Source: Phoenix dactylifera (taxonomy: Eukaryota > Streptophyta > Magnoliopsida > Arecales > Arecaceae). From it: DNA of 64,000 nt. The DNA is taken from the NCBI RefSeq assembly GCF_009389715.1, contig NW_024067666.1, positions 1,219,001-1,283,000 on the forward strand, in the 5' to 3' direction. The position numbers and the translations under genes were made by a program. Below the pieces are notes generated by a model. That model was not told the DNA's origin. It made no database searches and saw only the letters and a list, made by a program, of their open reading frames with translations. Positions 10,895 to 23,245 of the stretch are shown piece by piece (positions within the stretch are counted from its first letter, which is position 1; every line of letters starts with the position of its first letter).

Positions 10895-12654
10895 CTGCAA
10901 TAAAATGCCGGAGAGGAGGAAGGAGGAGCGGAGCTTGCCGTCGGACGTCGCTCGACGCCGGAGAGCACAGGGGTCGGCCGCTCGTCGTCGGAGAGGAGGG
11001 AGGAGGAGAAGACCTTTCCGTCGGACGTCGCTCGGCGCCAGAGAGGACAAGGGTGGGCAGTTCGTCACCGGAGAGGAGGAAGGAGGAGAGAAGCTGAGGC
11101 TTGAGATCGGGATGCAGAATGAGGAGGGGAACGGGCCGCTTGTTTTTTGTTGTGAATTTGAGTTCTGACGACGCGTATATGCGTCGTCTTATGCCACAAT
11201 CTACCACGACGCTAATTAGCGTCGTCTATGCCCGACGCTTTTAGAAAGCGTCGACATATATTGGGGCTGGACCGAAAATCGCCGACGCTTGTAAAAAGCG
11301 TCGGCAAAAAAGGGTCGGTAAAACCCCATTTTCTTGTAGTGTCACCAGCAACAGCAAGTCGGGGTCGGGGAGCAGCGCCGCAACAAGTCGGGGTCGGAAG
11401 TCACCGGGTCGGGGAAGGTCTGGGAGGTCACCAGCGGGCAGCAACGGGGGTTTGGAGGGCGAGAGGGGTTTGGACTTTAGAGGGGTTTGGAGCGCGAGAG
11501 GGGTTTGGACTTTGGAGGGAGGCAGGGGTGAAGGGGGGTTTGAAGGGTGTGGGGGGTTTGGAAATTGGAGGGGGGGTTTCGGAGGGTGGTGCTGTCTGTG
11601 GAGTCAGGGACTGAGACGGCAGTGGACGGTGGTGAAAGGAGGAGGCAGAGGGGTTTCAGCCTTCAAGCCTTCGAATCTTCGATTCGAACCACCGAAGAGC
11701 AGAGCTAGGTGGAGCCGGGCGGGATTGGGGGAGAGCGCCGCCGTCGGGGAAGGGGATCGGGATTCGGGGGAGAGCGCTACCGTCGGGGAAGGGCTGGGAG
11801 AGACAGAGAGTGGGAGTGGCCAGTGGGAGACTAGGGCATCAGGCTGTTTGCCTCTTTCCTTTGGTTTCGTTTGGGCATTTGAGGGTTGAGGCTTTGAGCC
11901 GAGCGTGGGACTGGGCCTGGGCGTGGGCCCGCCGGCTGGGCCTAGGAGTCTCACACAGCCACACTCTCACTACTCACTAGAGCTCGTTTGGGCTCGTGAG
12001 TTGCTCGGGCTCGAGCCCGGGCTCGAGCTCGAGTGTAAACGAGCCTCATGTTCGAGCCCGGGCTCGAGCTCGAGTGTAAACGAGCCTCATGTTGGGCTCG
12101 GGCTCGGGCTCGTTTCATTAACGAGTCGAGCCCGAGCCGGGCTTTTACCGAGCCGAGCCCGAGCAGCTCGGCTCATTAACAGGCCTACCTTTGACTGTCG
12201 AGGGCCAGCTATCAAAACATGGCACGGTGGCGTTGTAATGTACAGCCACGTACGAAGGCGTGCGTACACACATGGGTGCAGTTGTTGGCGAGGCTGAACC
12301 CGTCGAAAGGTCGCATCATGCTTTTGGCGAGGTCGGCTAGACGGATGCTGAGGGCACCTCGGCTCCCTGAATTTCGAGGTGTGCTCGGTAGAGCGCCCTG
12401 AGCTCGAGGGTCGGAGCGTACTACTGAAGTGGGCGCCCTGAGCTCGGTCGGAGCTGGTCGGCGAGTATTGGAGACGCCCGAACTTGGTCGGACGAATCAG
12501 CAAATATCTGAGGCCGATGGAGCTTTTGGCGGAGTTCGAGGCCGAGCTGATTTTGAGCCGGTCCGAGGGTTCAATCGGTCGGTGTTGGCGTTTATTGGGC
12601 CAAAACTAGACGGCCTTTTAGTTGTGGGCTGGACGATCCATTTCGCCCCTCATC

Positions 12655-12970
12655 ACCACCAATCTGAGGTATGGTACCAATCTCCAATTGCCAACTGAGC
12701 GGTGATCTTTAATGGATGATCGATACCAGTACTCGTGCAAGAAAATTTTAGGGCACTCACTCTTGAATCCTGCAAGGGTGAAAGAATATATGTTGTCAAA
12801 GATTGGCATGGCATGCCGGACAATTCCCCAAATTATAGATCATTTTGTCTAGTAAACTTTATATGTGGATTATCCATGTAGATTATTAAGCTTGGATCAC
12901 CCTCTTTTCTGCTGCATGCTATTATGTTCCTAGATATTAAACTCACATTAAGAGTTGGAAAATAAGCATG
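12655..12970. other. Spacer between the split LTR and the Tat element
   Basis: This is AT-richer sequence with short frames only. It ends at the GAGTG target duplication (12971-12975). I see no gene. Confidence 0.5.
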
Positions 12971-12975
12971 GAGTG

Positions 12976-13933
12976 TGTTACGGGGGAACTTAGCCACCAT
13001 GCCCCACGTGACCGGCACGCGCGCCCAGGAAGACTACGGCTGCACCTTGATCCAGCAATCCGACCTCGGGTCGGATATCTTCGGCTCCGCAGCCCGACCC
13101 CGAGTCGGCTGCCCCTTGGTCCAGCAATCCGACCCCGGGCCGGATATCTTCGGCTCCGCAGCCCGACCCCGGGTCGGCTGCCCCTTGATCCAGCAATCCG
13201 ACCTCGGGTCGGATATCTTCGGCTCCGCAGCCCGACCCCGAGTCGGGTGCCCCTTGATCCAGCAATCCGACCTCGGGTCGGATATCTTCGGCTCCGCAGC
13301 CCGACCCCGGGTCGGCTGCCCCTTGATCCAGCAATCCGACCTCGGGTCGGATATCTTCGGCTCCGCAGCCCGACCCCGAGTCGGGTGCCCCTTGATCCAG
13401 CAATCCGACCCCAAGTCGGCAATCTCTTGACAACAACAGACTGTTTCCCTGAGGCACGCCGCGGCCCCCTGCTCCACTACTCCCTGTAACGGCCGTATCC
13501 GGCGCTGCCCCACGATCCCCTGTAACAGCCGTACAAAGCGGAGCTCCACTACGCCCTGCCATGGCCGTACCCGGCGCTGCCCCACGATATCAGTAACGAC
13601 CATATCAGTGGCAACCCCATATCAGTGGCAACCCCATCGTGCCACACGATGACCAATCCCCAGAAAAACCCCCCAGCCTGATATATATGCGGCTGGGGGG
13701 GAAGGGGAGGGTAAGAAAGATTTTCCAGAGTATCATCTTACCTGCTACCTCTCCTTCTCCTTCTCCTTCGATCTCCCCTGACTTGATCGTCGGAGGGCCC
13801 CCACTACCCTGGAGGTGGTGCGAGGCTTGCTTGCAGGTTTCCCGACGGAGGACGGAGCGCAACCAAAGCAATTCAAAGGGAACCCCGTTCACACCGCTGT
13901 GCCAATCGTTCTCGGTTTGGACCCCCAGCAACA
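12976..13933 (+). repeat. 5' LTR of element A
   Basis: This 958-bp repeat matches 36179-37050. The size difference of 86 bp is explained by one extra 69-bp unit and one extra 17-bp unit. It ends CAACA before the primer site. Confidence 0.93.
13051..13430. repeat. 69-bp tandem repeats inside the 5' LTR of element A
   Basis: Units starting TCCAGCAATCCGACC occur at 13051, 13120, 13189, 13258, 13327 and 13396 (five full plus one partial). Each contains near-palindromes around CCGACCTCGGGTCGG. The 3' LTR has the same array with starts at 36254, 36323, 36392, 36461 and 36530. Confidence 0.9.
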
Positions 13934-13934
13934 G

Positions 13935-13952
13935 TTGGCGCTAGAAGGAGGG
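13935..13952 (+). promoter_or_regulatory. Primer-binding site of element A
   Basis: TTGGCGCTAGAAGGAGGG follows the 5' LTR after one base. Sites beginning TTGGCGC are usual in Tat-lineage elements. The matching tRNA was not determined. Confidence 0.6.
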
Positions 13953-13975
13953 CACCGGATCTCAGAGCGATCGTA

Positions 13976-15204
13976 ATGGCACGGCGAGGTGGTCGTGGAG
14001 CTTCCAATGCTCCCGGTCGCGGGGCCTCTCGCGCCTCTGGCCGGGAGGCCGCTGCATCTCCAACACACTCTCAGCAACACTCCACCGCCCCACCGCCCAT
14101 TCAGACGGTCGAAGCCGCCCAGTTCGACCAGCTAACCCAGCAGGTTCGCACCCTCGCGGAGGCGGTGCAGAATCTGCAGGGTGCGATGTCCCGGGCGCCG
14201 CAGCGGGCTCAGGAGCCGCCGCTGCCTGAGCGTTCGCCTGTCCTCCTCAACCCGCGCTCCTTCCTCTCCCATGGGGAGGAGCGCCGGCGCGAGGAGGATT
14301 CTCGAGCACGCTCCATTCTGCCGGGACCTTCTCACCGGAGCTGCGCGGGGTACGAGAGGCGGGCCCGGGCGCGTTCCCAGACCCCCCAGTCCTCGAGGAA
14401 CCCGCGCTCCAGTCGGTCCCCCTCTCGCCGCTCCTTGTCTCCCACCCACCGGTCGCGCTCCCTGGACCGGCGGGTGGACGATCTCCACCGACAACTCCAG
14501 GTCCTGAAGGGCCATTCCAAAGATCCCTTCGCCGACTTAGAGATCTCCTCCCAGCCGGCGCTTGCCTCGAGGATCCTGCGGACCCCGAATCCGCCGGGGT
14601 TCAAAATGCCGGCGATCGAGCCCTATGACGGGGCGGCGGACCCGCGGGATCACGTCGAGAGTTTCAGGACCCTCATGCTCCTCTACGGAGCATCAGATCC
14701 CCTTCTCTGCAAGGCTTTCCCGGCAACCCTCCGTGGCCCGGCGAGGGCGTGGTTCGCCGGGATGGAGGCTGACTCAATCCGGTCCTTCGACCAGTTCACC
14801 CGCCTCTTCATCACTCATTTCGCCGTCAGTAGCCGGCGGCGACTGGTCTCCGACTCCCTCTTTGATGTCCGGCAAAACGAGGGAGAAAGCTTGCGGGATT
14901 ATCTTACCCGCTTCAACAGGGCTACGCTGGAGGTCCGGAACCTGAGTCAGGAGGTAGCTCTTTCAGCCCTGAAGCGTGGCTTCTGGAAGGGCAGACTCAC
15001 CTTCTCCCTGGACAAACGCCTGCCGCGGAGCTTCCCAGAGCTGTTGTCCCGGGCGAACCAGTATGCGGACGCCGAGGAGGCGGCCGCCCACCGGAGCAAG
15101 GAGGCCGTCGAGATCCCTCCAAAGCTTGGGAAGAAAAGGCGGAAAGAGGCACGCCAGAGGAGGAGCCCGACGCCCCAGCGTCGGCGCAGAAGCCCGTCGC
15201 CGGC
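13976..15204 (+). CDS. Element A gag (left part)
   Basis: The frame starts MARRGGRGASNAPGRG and has a basic, serine/arginine-rich N-terminal half (RSPSRRSLSPTHRSRSLDRR). A capsid-like domain follows: IEPYDGAADPRDHVESFRTL, then LLCKAFPATLRGPARAWFAG and NEGESLRDYLTRFNRATLEV. This is the retrotransposon gag domain of Tat elements. Element B interrupts it, and the remaining coding sequence of element A resumes at 26283. Confidence 0.9.
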
Positions 15205-18200
15205 TGTAATAACCCCAAAATTTTTTTCTATATAAAAAGGGATAGAATAGTCCTTTAAAATTGATATAAGGGGTAAAATTGGAAGGAATCAAAAGATAAT
15301 GGCATAGTTGTAGATATGTTGAAGTGTTAGGGGCAAAATGGGAATTTAATAATATTAAACAAAGGTGAATAGTGCTTTGATGTGATTTAAATGGGGTGGT
15401 TGGTGGCTCACGGGAATGAAGCAGAGAGAAGAAAGGGAGGGGTTCTCAGGCGACAGAGAGGAAGAAAAAGAAGAAGGGGAAAGGAAAGGAAGAAAGGAAG
15501 AGGAAGAAGAAGAAGAAAAAGAAAGGGAAAGAAATCCCGGGTGCACTTCCAGCTAAAGGAAAAAAATGTAGATCTCCTTTTCCTCTACGCAAGGACCTCG
15601 ATTTCCAAAAAAAGAAAAAGGTAAATATCCGTCCCTACCTAGTCTTTTGATGATATTAGGCTATACAAAGGGTGGATGTAGTCTAAAGGGGTCAGATAAG
15701 GGTTGTAGAGGTGGTTAAAAGAGAAAGAATCGGATTTCGACAAATTTTTCCGGCACTACGGAAAAACTGTGTCGAAGTCCCAACTTTGGCGAATTATTTA
15801 GGGGCTCAAACGGCCTCCGATGATGATGCATGTTATCTCTTTGGAATCCTCTATGAGTGTAGAATGTTAGGTAAAAATTTCATCAAATTTGGAGTCCTGA
15901 AAGTGGATCAAAACCGGGATGAAGTAACCCACTGTCAGTTCGGGTTACTGTTCATCCGGGTGGAAAATAGGGGATTTCATGCTATAATAGAGTATGAAGC
16001 CTAGATCAAGCTAAAAGGGACCTTGTACTCATGCAAAGGAGTCCCTAATACACATAAATGGTGAGTTAATTAATTAAAAAGAAAAAGAAGAAAGAAAAGA
16101 AAAGATTTAGGGAACAGGGGAGTTGAATCAATTAAAGTTCCCTATGTTATAATTGGCACGTAGATTATAGCCCTTGATACAAGACTAAATGTATTGTAAA
16201 TGCATGTCACAGTTGGGCAAGAAGCTAGGAAACAAAAGGAAGAAGTTCCCCACTGCCTGCTGTAGATTTTTGGAGGCGTATCAGGGCTGTGCCGGATTGA
16301 CAGGTGAGTGGGAGTCATGTACTTTGCACTATGAGCATCCTTAATTCATTTTCATGAATGTCGCCAAGTGTGAATTGATTCCACTTGAGCATATTGATTG
16401 ATATTGTAGTAGATTCCTCTATAATCTTGATTCTCCATGCTTGATTATTCTGTACATGCATTTGAGGGAACATTGAGAGGAATTACGAGGGGTTGATGAG
16501 TAATCAAATTGATTCCGAATTGTGAAATGATTTCTTTTGTAAATTGATTTCATTTCCTCCATTTTAAAGACTTGTGAGTCGTAGCTTGATTATACTCTTT
16601 TATGAGTAATTAAATTGGTTCCAAATTGTGAAATAACTTCTTTTGTAAATTGATTTCATTTCCTCCATTTCAAAGATTTGTAGAGCCTTCTTAGTGGTAT
16701 ATTGAGTTGTATTGCACTTCCTTGACCCTCACTCATAACCCTGATGTTAGTTTATGATTGGGTCATGATCGAGTGAGTGGTAGTCTTGATCATACTCCTT
16801 TTTAGTAGAGTATTGGGAGGGTGCATTATGGCATTTATGCATGGCTTGGCAGTATCTGCAGGACACCTATAGTCGATGGGGTTGAACATCGGCCTTTGTG
16901 CACATAGTAGCCTTCTGGGTGGGCGGAACCCAGTCCCTTCTTAGGGGGGACACGGCCCTAGGCGTAGGATCGGCCGGTCCTACGACTTATATTCTGCTTG
17001 CCGCCGGGCATAGTAAGACCCCGCGAGGTGCAGTATGGCTTTCCGCGGATGTAGAATTTCCGCGAGGTGCCGTTTAGTATATAGATGTGAGAGGGATTTC
17101 TGTCCTGGATACTGGCCAGCATTTATATTATCAGTATGGTGTCTTATTCTGCATATGCATGTGACCGTGAGGAGTTGTTGCTGGTTCGCCTGGGGCGTAA
17201 AACCCACCTTCCGACAGCTGTCTAGCATTTATATTATCGATATGGTGTCTTATCCTGCATATGCATGTGACAGTAGGGAGTTGTTGCTGGTTCGTCTGGG
17301 CGTAAAACCCACCTCCCAACAGCTGTCTAGTGATGATTTACATATTGGTGTGGTGTCATATTCGATGTATTTATATGGCAGTAGGGAGTTGTTGCTGGTT
17401 CGCCTGGGGCGTAAAACCCACCTCCCGATAGCTGTCTTGTTGATGATTCAGCCTATTGACACCTGATTTATATGATTTAGTACTATGACCTATTGAGCAT
17501 ATTCATGGGTAGCATATATGATTACTTGATTATTCCATATGTGCTCCAGATGTGTTGATTGGGATTGTGATGATTCACTTTATATTCTCTATATTGAGTT
17601 CATGTTCATCTTGTTATTGATCTTGAGATTTTTCATCTCGAGCTATGATTATATTCTGTCTCATGTGCATAGTACTCTCTACTCCACTCACTGAGTATTT
17701 ATATACTCACTCCCCATTTTGGTGTTTTTGATTGCAGGGCAGGTATTGTATAGAGAAGAGCAGGGTTAGAGATTGCCTGCTAGCTGTGCCGCTCCATAGT
17801 ATAGTATAGTATAATGTAGATAGAAGTTTATACCTTTTGGTGTATTATAAACCTTCTATTGTATATAGTGCATAGTTACAGTCATAGATCCTGTTGTGGA
17901 TATGGGTTTGACCATGGATGGATTGGGAAGCAGGTATATATATATGTGTGCAGATCAGTTGTGTGCCTGTGATAATGTATTGCTATATATTGTCCAAGTT
18001 TATTATGTGACAGATTATGTGATTGCTGCTCTGACAGGTAGTGTGTTGTATGTATTGAGATAATCCTGACAGGTCACTATAGGAAAAGTGATCATTTTGT
18101 GCATGTATCATGCCAAATTTTTCAAGATCTATTGATGATTGATAGGTAGTAAGGTTCTACGCGGTGGCTGGTGGCCTTATGCCTACCCGCACCCTAGGAC

Positions 18201-18241
18201 CGTCGTGGCAGCCCGCCGGGAATGGGGCGGGGGTCGTGACA
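15205..18241 (+). repeat. 5' LTR of element B
   Basis: This 3037-bp repeat is nearly identical to the one at 23246-26282. It contains a purine-rich stretch near its start and an internal set of short repeats around GGAGTTGTTGCTGGTTCGCC (three copies, about 17160-17430). Very long LTRs are typical of Tekay elements. Confidence 0.95.
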
Positions 18242-18246
18242 AAGCT

Positions 18247-18258
18247 TGGTATCAGAGC
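18247..18258 (+). promoter_or_regulatory. Primer-binding site of element B
   Basis: TGGTATCAGAGC lies five bases after the LTR and is complementary to the 3' end of initiator tRNA-Met, the usual primer for plant chromoviruses. Confidence 0.9.
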
Positions 18259-18456
18259 AAAGGTTAAACAAGAGTCCTGTCAGAGCAATAGGGTGAGTTA
18301 GGATTAAGTATAGGATTATACTATGGAGCATAGGATTTTTCTGTATATTAATTTATGAGTCATTTACAATTCAGTAAAATATATTATGGCTCTGTGTAAC
18401 GACTGTCCTCTCTTTTTGACTCTTTTAGAGACATATAAAGAATACTTCCAAGGAGA

Positions 18457-21400
18457 ATGGAGCCAGATATAGCATTGGATGCGGGTTCCGCACATGTCGA
18501 GCCCCAAAGAGAAAAATCTCCTCCTGCTGATAGACGGAGGGTTGATGATCAAGGAGAGGTAGGAAGTAGAGATGCATTAATGGAACAGTTACTGGCAGAG
18601 AATCAGGCTCTGAGAGAGCAGATTGCTCGGGGGAAATCTCCTGCCCCGTCAGTAGTATCCATCCCACCTCCTGTAGTTGTGCCAAGAAGTTTGGCCAGGC
18701 GGGCTCTAGATGATGAGGGGATTACTGTACAGGAATTTCTGAGGCTCAGAACCCCAGAGTTTAAGGGGGAAGAAGGTGAAGATCCTCAGAGATTCCTGGA
18801 GGAGACTGAAAAGATGATACGGAGACTGCCCTGTTCTGATGCAAGGGCAATAGAACTTGTAGGGCTCACAATGAAAGAAGATGCCTGGGGCTGGTACCAG
18901 AGGCACGTGGAGGACAGATTGTACAGTAGGAATCCTCCAACCTGGGAAGAGTTCAGGCAAGCAGTGATGGATGAGTTTTTGTCTCCGGCTGAGAGGCAGA
19001 ATCGGGCTCTTCAGTTTGAGAGGCTGAAGCAGATGCCCGGAATGAGCGTATCTGAGTACGCTCGTGAGTTCACTAGATTGGGGAAGTATGCTTCTTACAT
19101 CATCCCCACTGAAGCTGCCAGGATAGAAAGATTCAGGCGGGGTCTGATTTCCCCGCTTTATAATGCAGTACTGGCAGTAGAGGTCCCCACCTTGTCTAGG
19201 CTGATTGATTAGGCAAAACAGTGGGAGATCAGAAACAAAGAGGAAAGGGCTGAAAGAGAACAGAGGAAAATGAGTAAGGGGAAAGGGCAAAGCAGCCGAG
19301 GTAGATCTGAGGGAGCAAGTCTCCCGGAGGGCCCGACAGAGCAGTCTGTACGCTCAGCTCCACCTGCCCCACGTAAGAGGAAGTGGAGGAGAAGAGGTCA
19401 GTCACAGGATGCTTCTTTACCATTAGCACCTCGTCCTCCGGTCACTATGGCCAGAACTGAATCTAAGTTCCAATCATGGCCAATGTGTGGCATATGTGGG
19501 AAGCAGCACCCTGGCAGATGCAGAATGGGTCAGGGAGTGTGCTACAGATGTGGACAGCCGGGTCATTTTGTCAGAGAATGCCCGCAGGGTGCCACCCAGC
19601 AGTTTGTGCCTTTAACATCCTACCCTTCTGTGCAGATGGACAGGCCTAGTAGTAGGGGGCCTGTAGGCAGAGGCAGAGGTCAGACACCAACGTCACAGCA
19701 GAGTGTTGGACCATCTCAGCTGTTAGCTCCAGCAGGCAGAGGGCAAGGAAGGGTGTTCACGGTAAATCCACAGGAGGCACAGGCATCAAATGCAGCTGTG
19801 ACAGGTATGCTCCTCATTGATAAGATTAAAGCTAGAGTGTTATTTGATTCTGGAGCTACCCATTCATTTGTGTCCCCTTATTTTGCTAAAAAGTTAGCTA
19901 AGGATAAGATATTGATGCATATTCCCTTAGTTATTAGCACACCTATAGGGGATAGTATAGAAGTGAGATATGTGTATCCTACCTGTGTGGTAGAGGTAGA
20001 AGGTAAGACACTCCCAGTCGATTTGATTGAGTTGGCAGTGTTAGACTTTGATGTCATACTGGGCATGGATTGGTTATCAGACAATCGTGCCACCATTAAC
20101 TGCCAAGAAAAGAGTGTTATCTTCAGACCTTTAGATAAGGAAAAATTTACATATCAAGGGGATAGGAGTGAGATCCCAATGAATTTAGTGTCTGCAGTAA
20201 AAGCAAAGAGGCTGCTGAGAAAGGGGTGTCAAAGCTATCTAGCTTATGTGATGGACACCCAGGTAGAGTCTGTGGATCTGCAGCAGATTCTAGTTGTTAG
20301 GGAGTATCCTGATGTATTTCCAGGAGAATTACCAGGATTGCCACTTGATAGAGAAATTGAGTTCAGTATTGAACTTCTTCCTGGTACAAACCCTATATCG
20401 ATTGCTCCCTATCGTATGGCACCTACAGAGCTGAGGGAGTTGAAGGTCCAGTTGCAGGATCTGCTAGACAAGGGGTTTGTTAGGCCCAGTACATCACCAT
20501 GGGGTGCCCCAGTTCTGTTTGTGAAGAAGAAGGATGGATCGCTGAGATTATGTATAGATTATAGACAGCTGAATAAAGTGACCATCAAAAATAGATACCC
20601 ACTCCCCAGGATAGATGACCTGTTTGATCAATTACAAGGGGCTGAGTACTTCTCGAAGATTGATCTGCAGTCTGGGTATCATCAGTTAAAAATCAGAAAG
20701 GAAGATATATTGAAGACTGCATTCAGAACGAGATATGGGCACTATGAGTTTCTAGTGCTTCCATTTGGGCTGACAAATGCCCCAGCAGCATTCATGGATT
20801 TGATGAATAGGGTCTTTAAACCCTATCTTGACAGATTTGTGATAGTCTTTATAGATGATATCCTCATATATTCTAAGAGTCAGGCTGATCATGAAGAGCA
20901 TTTGAGGATAGCACTACAAACCTTGAGAGAACATGAATTGTATGCCAAACTTACCAAATGTGAGTTCTGGCTACAAGAAGTTGGATTCTTGGGACACATA
21001 ATATGTAAGGAAGGAATCAGGGTGGATCCCAAGAAGATTGAGGCAGTTATGGATTGGCCGAGACCAACAAATGTAACAGAAATCAGGAGCTTTCTGGGTC
21101 TGGCTGGGTACTATAGGAAGTTTGTAAAGGACTTTTCAAAAATAGCTACCCCATTAACAAAGCTGACTCGGAAGCAGGTTAAGTTCACTTGGACAGATTC
21201 TTGTGAACAGAGCTTCCAGAAGCTGAAAGATTGCCTCACATCAGCTCCAGTTTTGACTCTACCCACAGATACAGGCGGATTTGTAGTCTACTGTGATGCT
21301 TCTAAAGTGGGATTGGGATGTGTGTTGATGCAGAATGGCAAGGTGATTGCATATGCATCCAGACAGCTAAGAAAGCATGAAGTAAACTATCCCACTCATG

Positions 21401-23190
21401 ACTTGGAAATGGCTGCTGTCATATTTGCACTAAAGATATGGAGGCATTATTTATATGGTGAGAAATGTGAAATATATACTGATCATAAAAGCCTCCAGTA
21501 CATTCAGCAGCAAAGAGATTTGAATCTCAGACAGAGGAGATGGATAGAGCTGTTGAAGGATTATGACTGCCAAATCCTGTATCATCCGGGCAAGGCTAAT
21601 GTAGTAGCAGATGCATTAAGCCGGAAGTCAATGGGCAGTTTATCTCACATCTCCATCCAGAGGAGAGAGATAGTCAGAGATGTGGCAGATTTATTTGCTC
21701 AGGGACTATCTTTTGAGTTATTAGAGGTTCGTCCTTTGATTGCACAGTTTCAGGTGAAACCGAGGTTGATAGATGAAATCAAAGTTTCACAGGATTTAGA
21801 TCCAATCCTTGTGAAACTGAAAGGAGAAGTGCAATCAGGACAGTCAAAAAGGTTTCAGATTGTAGATGGAATGTTGAGGTGTGGCAGTAGGCTATGTGTG
21901 CCAAATGTGGAAGATCTGAGACAGAGGATTATGCATGAAGCACACAATATTCCCTATAGCATTCATCCTGGTTCCACTAAAATGTATCATGATATCAAAG
22001 GCATATATTGGTGGAACGGATTAAAAAGGGATGTGGCCAAATATGTGGCTTCTTGTTTGACTTGTCAACAAGTGAAATTTGAACATCAGAAGCCAACAGG
22101 GCTTTTGCAAGAGTTACCTTTGCCCGAGTGGAAATGGGAAAGGATAACTATGGATTTTGTGGTCGGGCTGCCCAGAACACAAAAAGGATATGATTCCATC
22201 TGGGTGATTGTGGATAGATTGACAAAATCAGCCCATTTTCTACCGGTGAAAATCACATATTCAGTAGCTCAGTATGCCGAAATATATGTGAATAAAATAG
22301 TATCTCTGCATGGAGTGCCAGTTTCTATTATATCAGATAGAGGTTCACAGTTTACCTCTAGATTTTGGCAGAAACTCCATGAGGCATTAGGAACTCAGTT
22401 TGATTTCAGTACAGCATTTCACCCTCAAACAGATGGGCAATCGGAGAGGACCATTCAGACCCTCGAGGATATGCTCAGAATGTGTGTACTGGATTTCAGA
22501 GGTAGCTGGGACAGATACTTACCTTTAGTGGAGTTTGCATATAATAACAGTTATCACTCCACTATTGGTATGGCACCTTATGAGGCACTTTATGGGAGAA
22601 AATGTAGATCTCCCTTGTGCTGGTCTGAGATTGGAGAGAAGCACCTAGAAGGACCAGATTTGATCAGAGAGACATCAGAAAAAGTGCCAATGATACAGGA
22701 AAGGTTGAGGACAGTGTTCAGTAGGCAGAAGAGCTACTCAGATGTCAGAAGGAGAGATGTGCAGTTTGGCACGGGGGATCACGTGTTCCTAAAGATCTCT
22801 CCTATGAAAGGGGTAATGAGGTTTGGAAAGAGGGGCAAGCTTAGTCCCAGATACATTGGCCCCTTTGAAATATTAGATAAAGTTGGCAATGTATCTTACA
22901 GATTAGCACTGCCTCCAAACCTCAGCCATGTGCATCCAGTATTCCACATATCTATGCTCCGGAAGTATGTGCCGGATCTATCTCATGTGCTATCAGTGCA
23001 GGAAGTTATAGTAGAAGAAGATCTTTCTTATGAAGAACTTCCTGTCGCTATTCTTGATACTCAGATCAGGAAGCTGAGAAATAAGAAAATATGTATGGTA
23101 AAGGTCCAATGGCACCGGCACAATGTTGAAGAATGCACTTGGGAGTCGGAGCAAAGTATGAAGAGCAAATACCCTCACCTCTTTGAGTAA
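18457..23190 (+). CDS. Element B gag-pol coding region
   Basis: Parts in order: gag domain ([20 protein letters not shown]), CCHC zinc knuckle ([15 protein letters not shown]), aspartic protease ([12 protein letters not shown]), reverse transcriptase ([10 protein letters not shown]), RNase H ([18 protein letters not shown]), integrase with HHCC and DDE domains ([47 protein letters not shown]), and a C-terminal chromodomain-like segment ([20 protein letters not shown]). The chromodomain and the 3-kb LTRs place it in the Tekay lineage. The region is almost fully open, with about one break. Confidence 0.92.
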
Positions 23191-23232
23191 TCAGGTAATT
23201 TACTCTTTTAAATTCGAGGACGAATTTTATAT

Positions 23233-23245
23233 AAGGAGGGGAGGA
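23233..23245 (+). promoter_or_regulatory. Polypurine tract of element B
   Basis: The purine run AAGGAGGGGAGGA directly precedes the 3' LTR. This is the expected plus-strand primer. Confidence 0.85.

Larger units (their letters stand above)
6765..11341. mobile_element. Non-autonomous CACTA (En/Spm) element carrying host gene fragments
   Basis: The ends are CACTACAAGAAAAT at 6765 and ATTTTCTTGTAGTG ending at 11341, a perfect 14-bp inverted repeat starting CACTA. The 3-bp flank TCA at 6762-6764 repeats at 11342-11344, as expected for CACTA. No TNPD-type transposase is present. The interior holds exons of host genes, all on the minus strand, and the ends carry palindromic subterminal repeats. 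It sits inside the hAT element, upstream of that element's transposase, so it inserted later. It would need a transposase supplied from elsewhere. Confidence 0.93.
3270..12187 (-). mobile_element. hAT superfamily DNA transposon, interrupted by a CACTA element
   Basis: The ends are TAGGCCTGTTAACGAGCC at 3270 and, inverted, GGCTCATTAACAGGCCTA ending at 12187. The 8-bp flank CCTTTGAC occurs at 3262-3269 and again at 12188-12195, which is the target duplication size of hAT elements. Inside lies a hAT transposase gene on the minus strand. Removing the nested CACTA and its 3-bp duplication leaves about 4.3 kb, a usual size for an autonomous plant hAT. The clean ends suggest a fairly recent insertion, but the transposase is broken and cannot drive its own movement. 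Confidence 0.93.
2863..12654 (-). mobile_element. Probable old LTR (Ty3-type) split by the hAT insertion
   Basis: The GC-rich flanks of the hAT (2863-3261 and 12196-12654) would be contiguous if the hAT were removed, giving about 0.87 kb. On the minus strand this stretch would start TGGTGATGAGG near 12654 and end CCACA near 2863. It is followed by TTGGCGGTATC, which resembles the TTGGCGCTAG primer-binding site of the nearby Tat element. The reading is that of a 5' LTR plus a stub of internal sequence, with the rest missing. The boundaries are inferred and no second LTR was found, so the call is tentative. Confidence 0.35.

Noticed and set aside
10512-11207. 231-residue minus-strand frame in a GC-rich stretch
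   Set aside because: It overlaps the captured coiled-coil exon in another frame. Its arginine/serine/proline make-up is what GC-rich non-coding frames give.
11228-11889. Glycine/tryptophan-rich plus-strand frames at the right end of the CACTA and hAT
   Set aside because: They run across the CACTA-hAT border and consist of low-complexity GGGG-rich sequence, so not a gene.
3270-12187. Reading the hAT transposase as a domesticated host gene
   Set aside because: It sits between intact inverted repeats with an 8-bp duplication and has several frame breaks, so it is a dead transposon gene.
12943-13603. Overlapping frames on both strands in the element A LTR
   Set aside because: They arise from the GC-rich 69-bp repeats. 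The same set recurs in the 3' LTR.
15391-16004. Two plus-strand frames (77 and 97 residues) in the element B LTR
   Set aside because: They lie in the LTR and recur in the 3' copy. The first is lysine/arginine-rich from a purine tract. Neither shows a domain.
17035-17466. 143-residue plus-strand frame in the element B LTR
   Set aside because: It is made of three internal repeats around GGAGTTGTTGCTGG and lies inside the LTR. No domain is seen.
18247-18258. Possible tRNA gene suggested by the tRNA-like sequence
   Set aside because: Only the 12 bases complementary to a tRNA 3' end are present, which is a primer-binding site.
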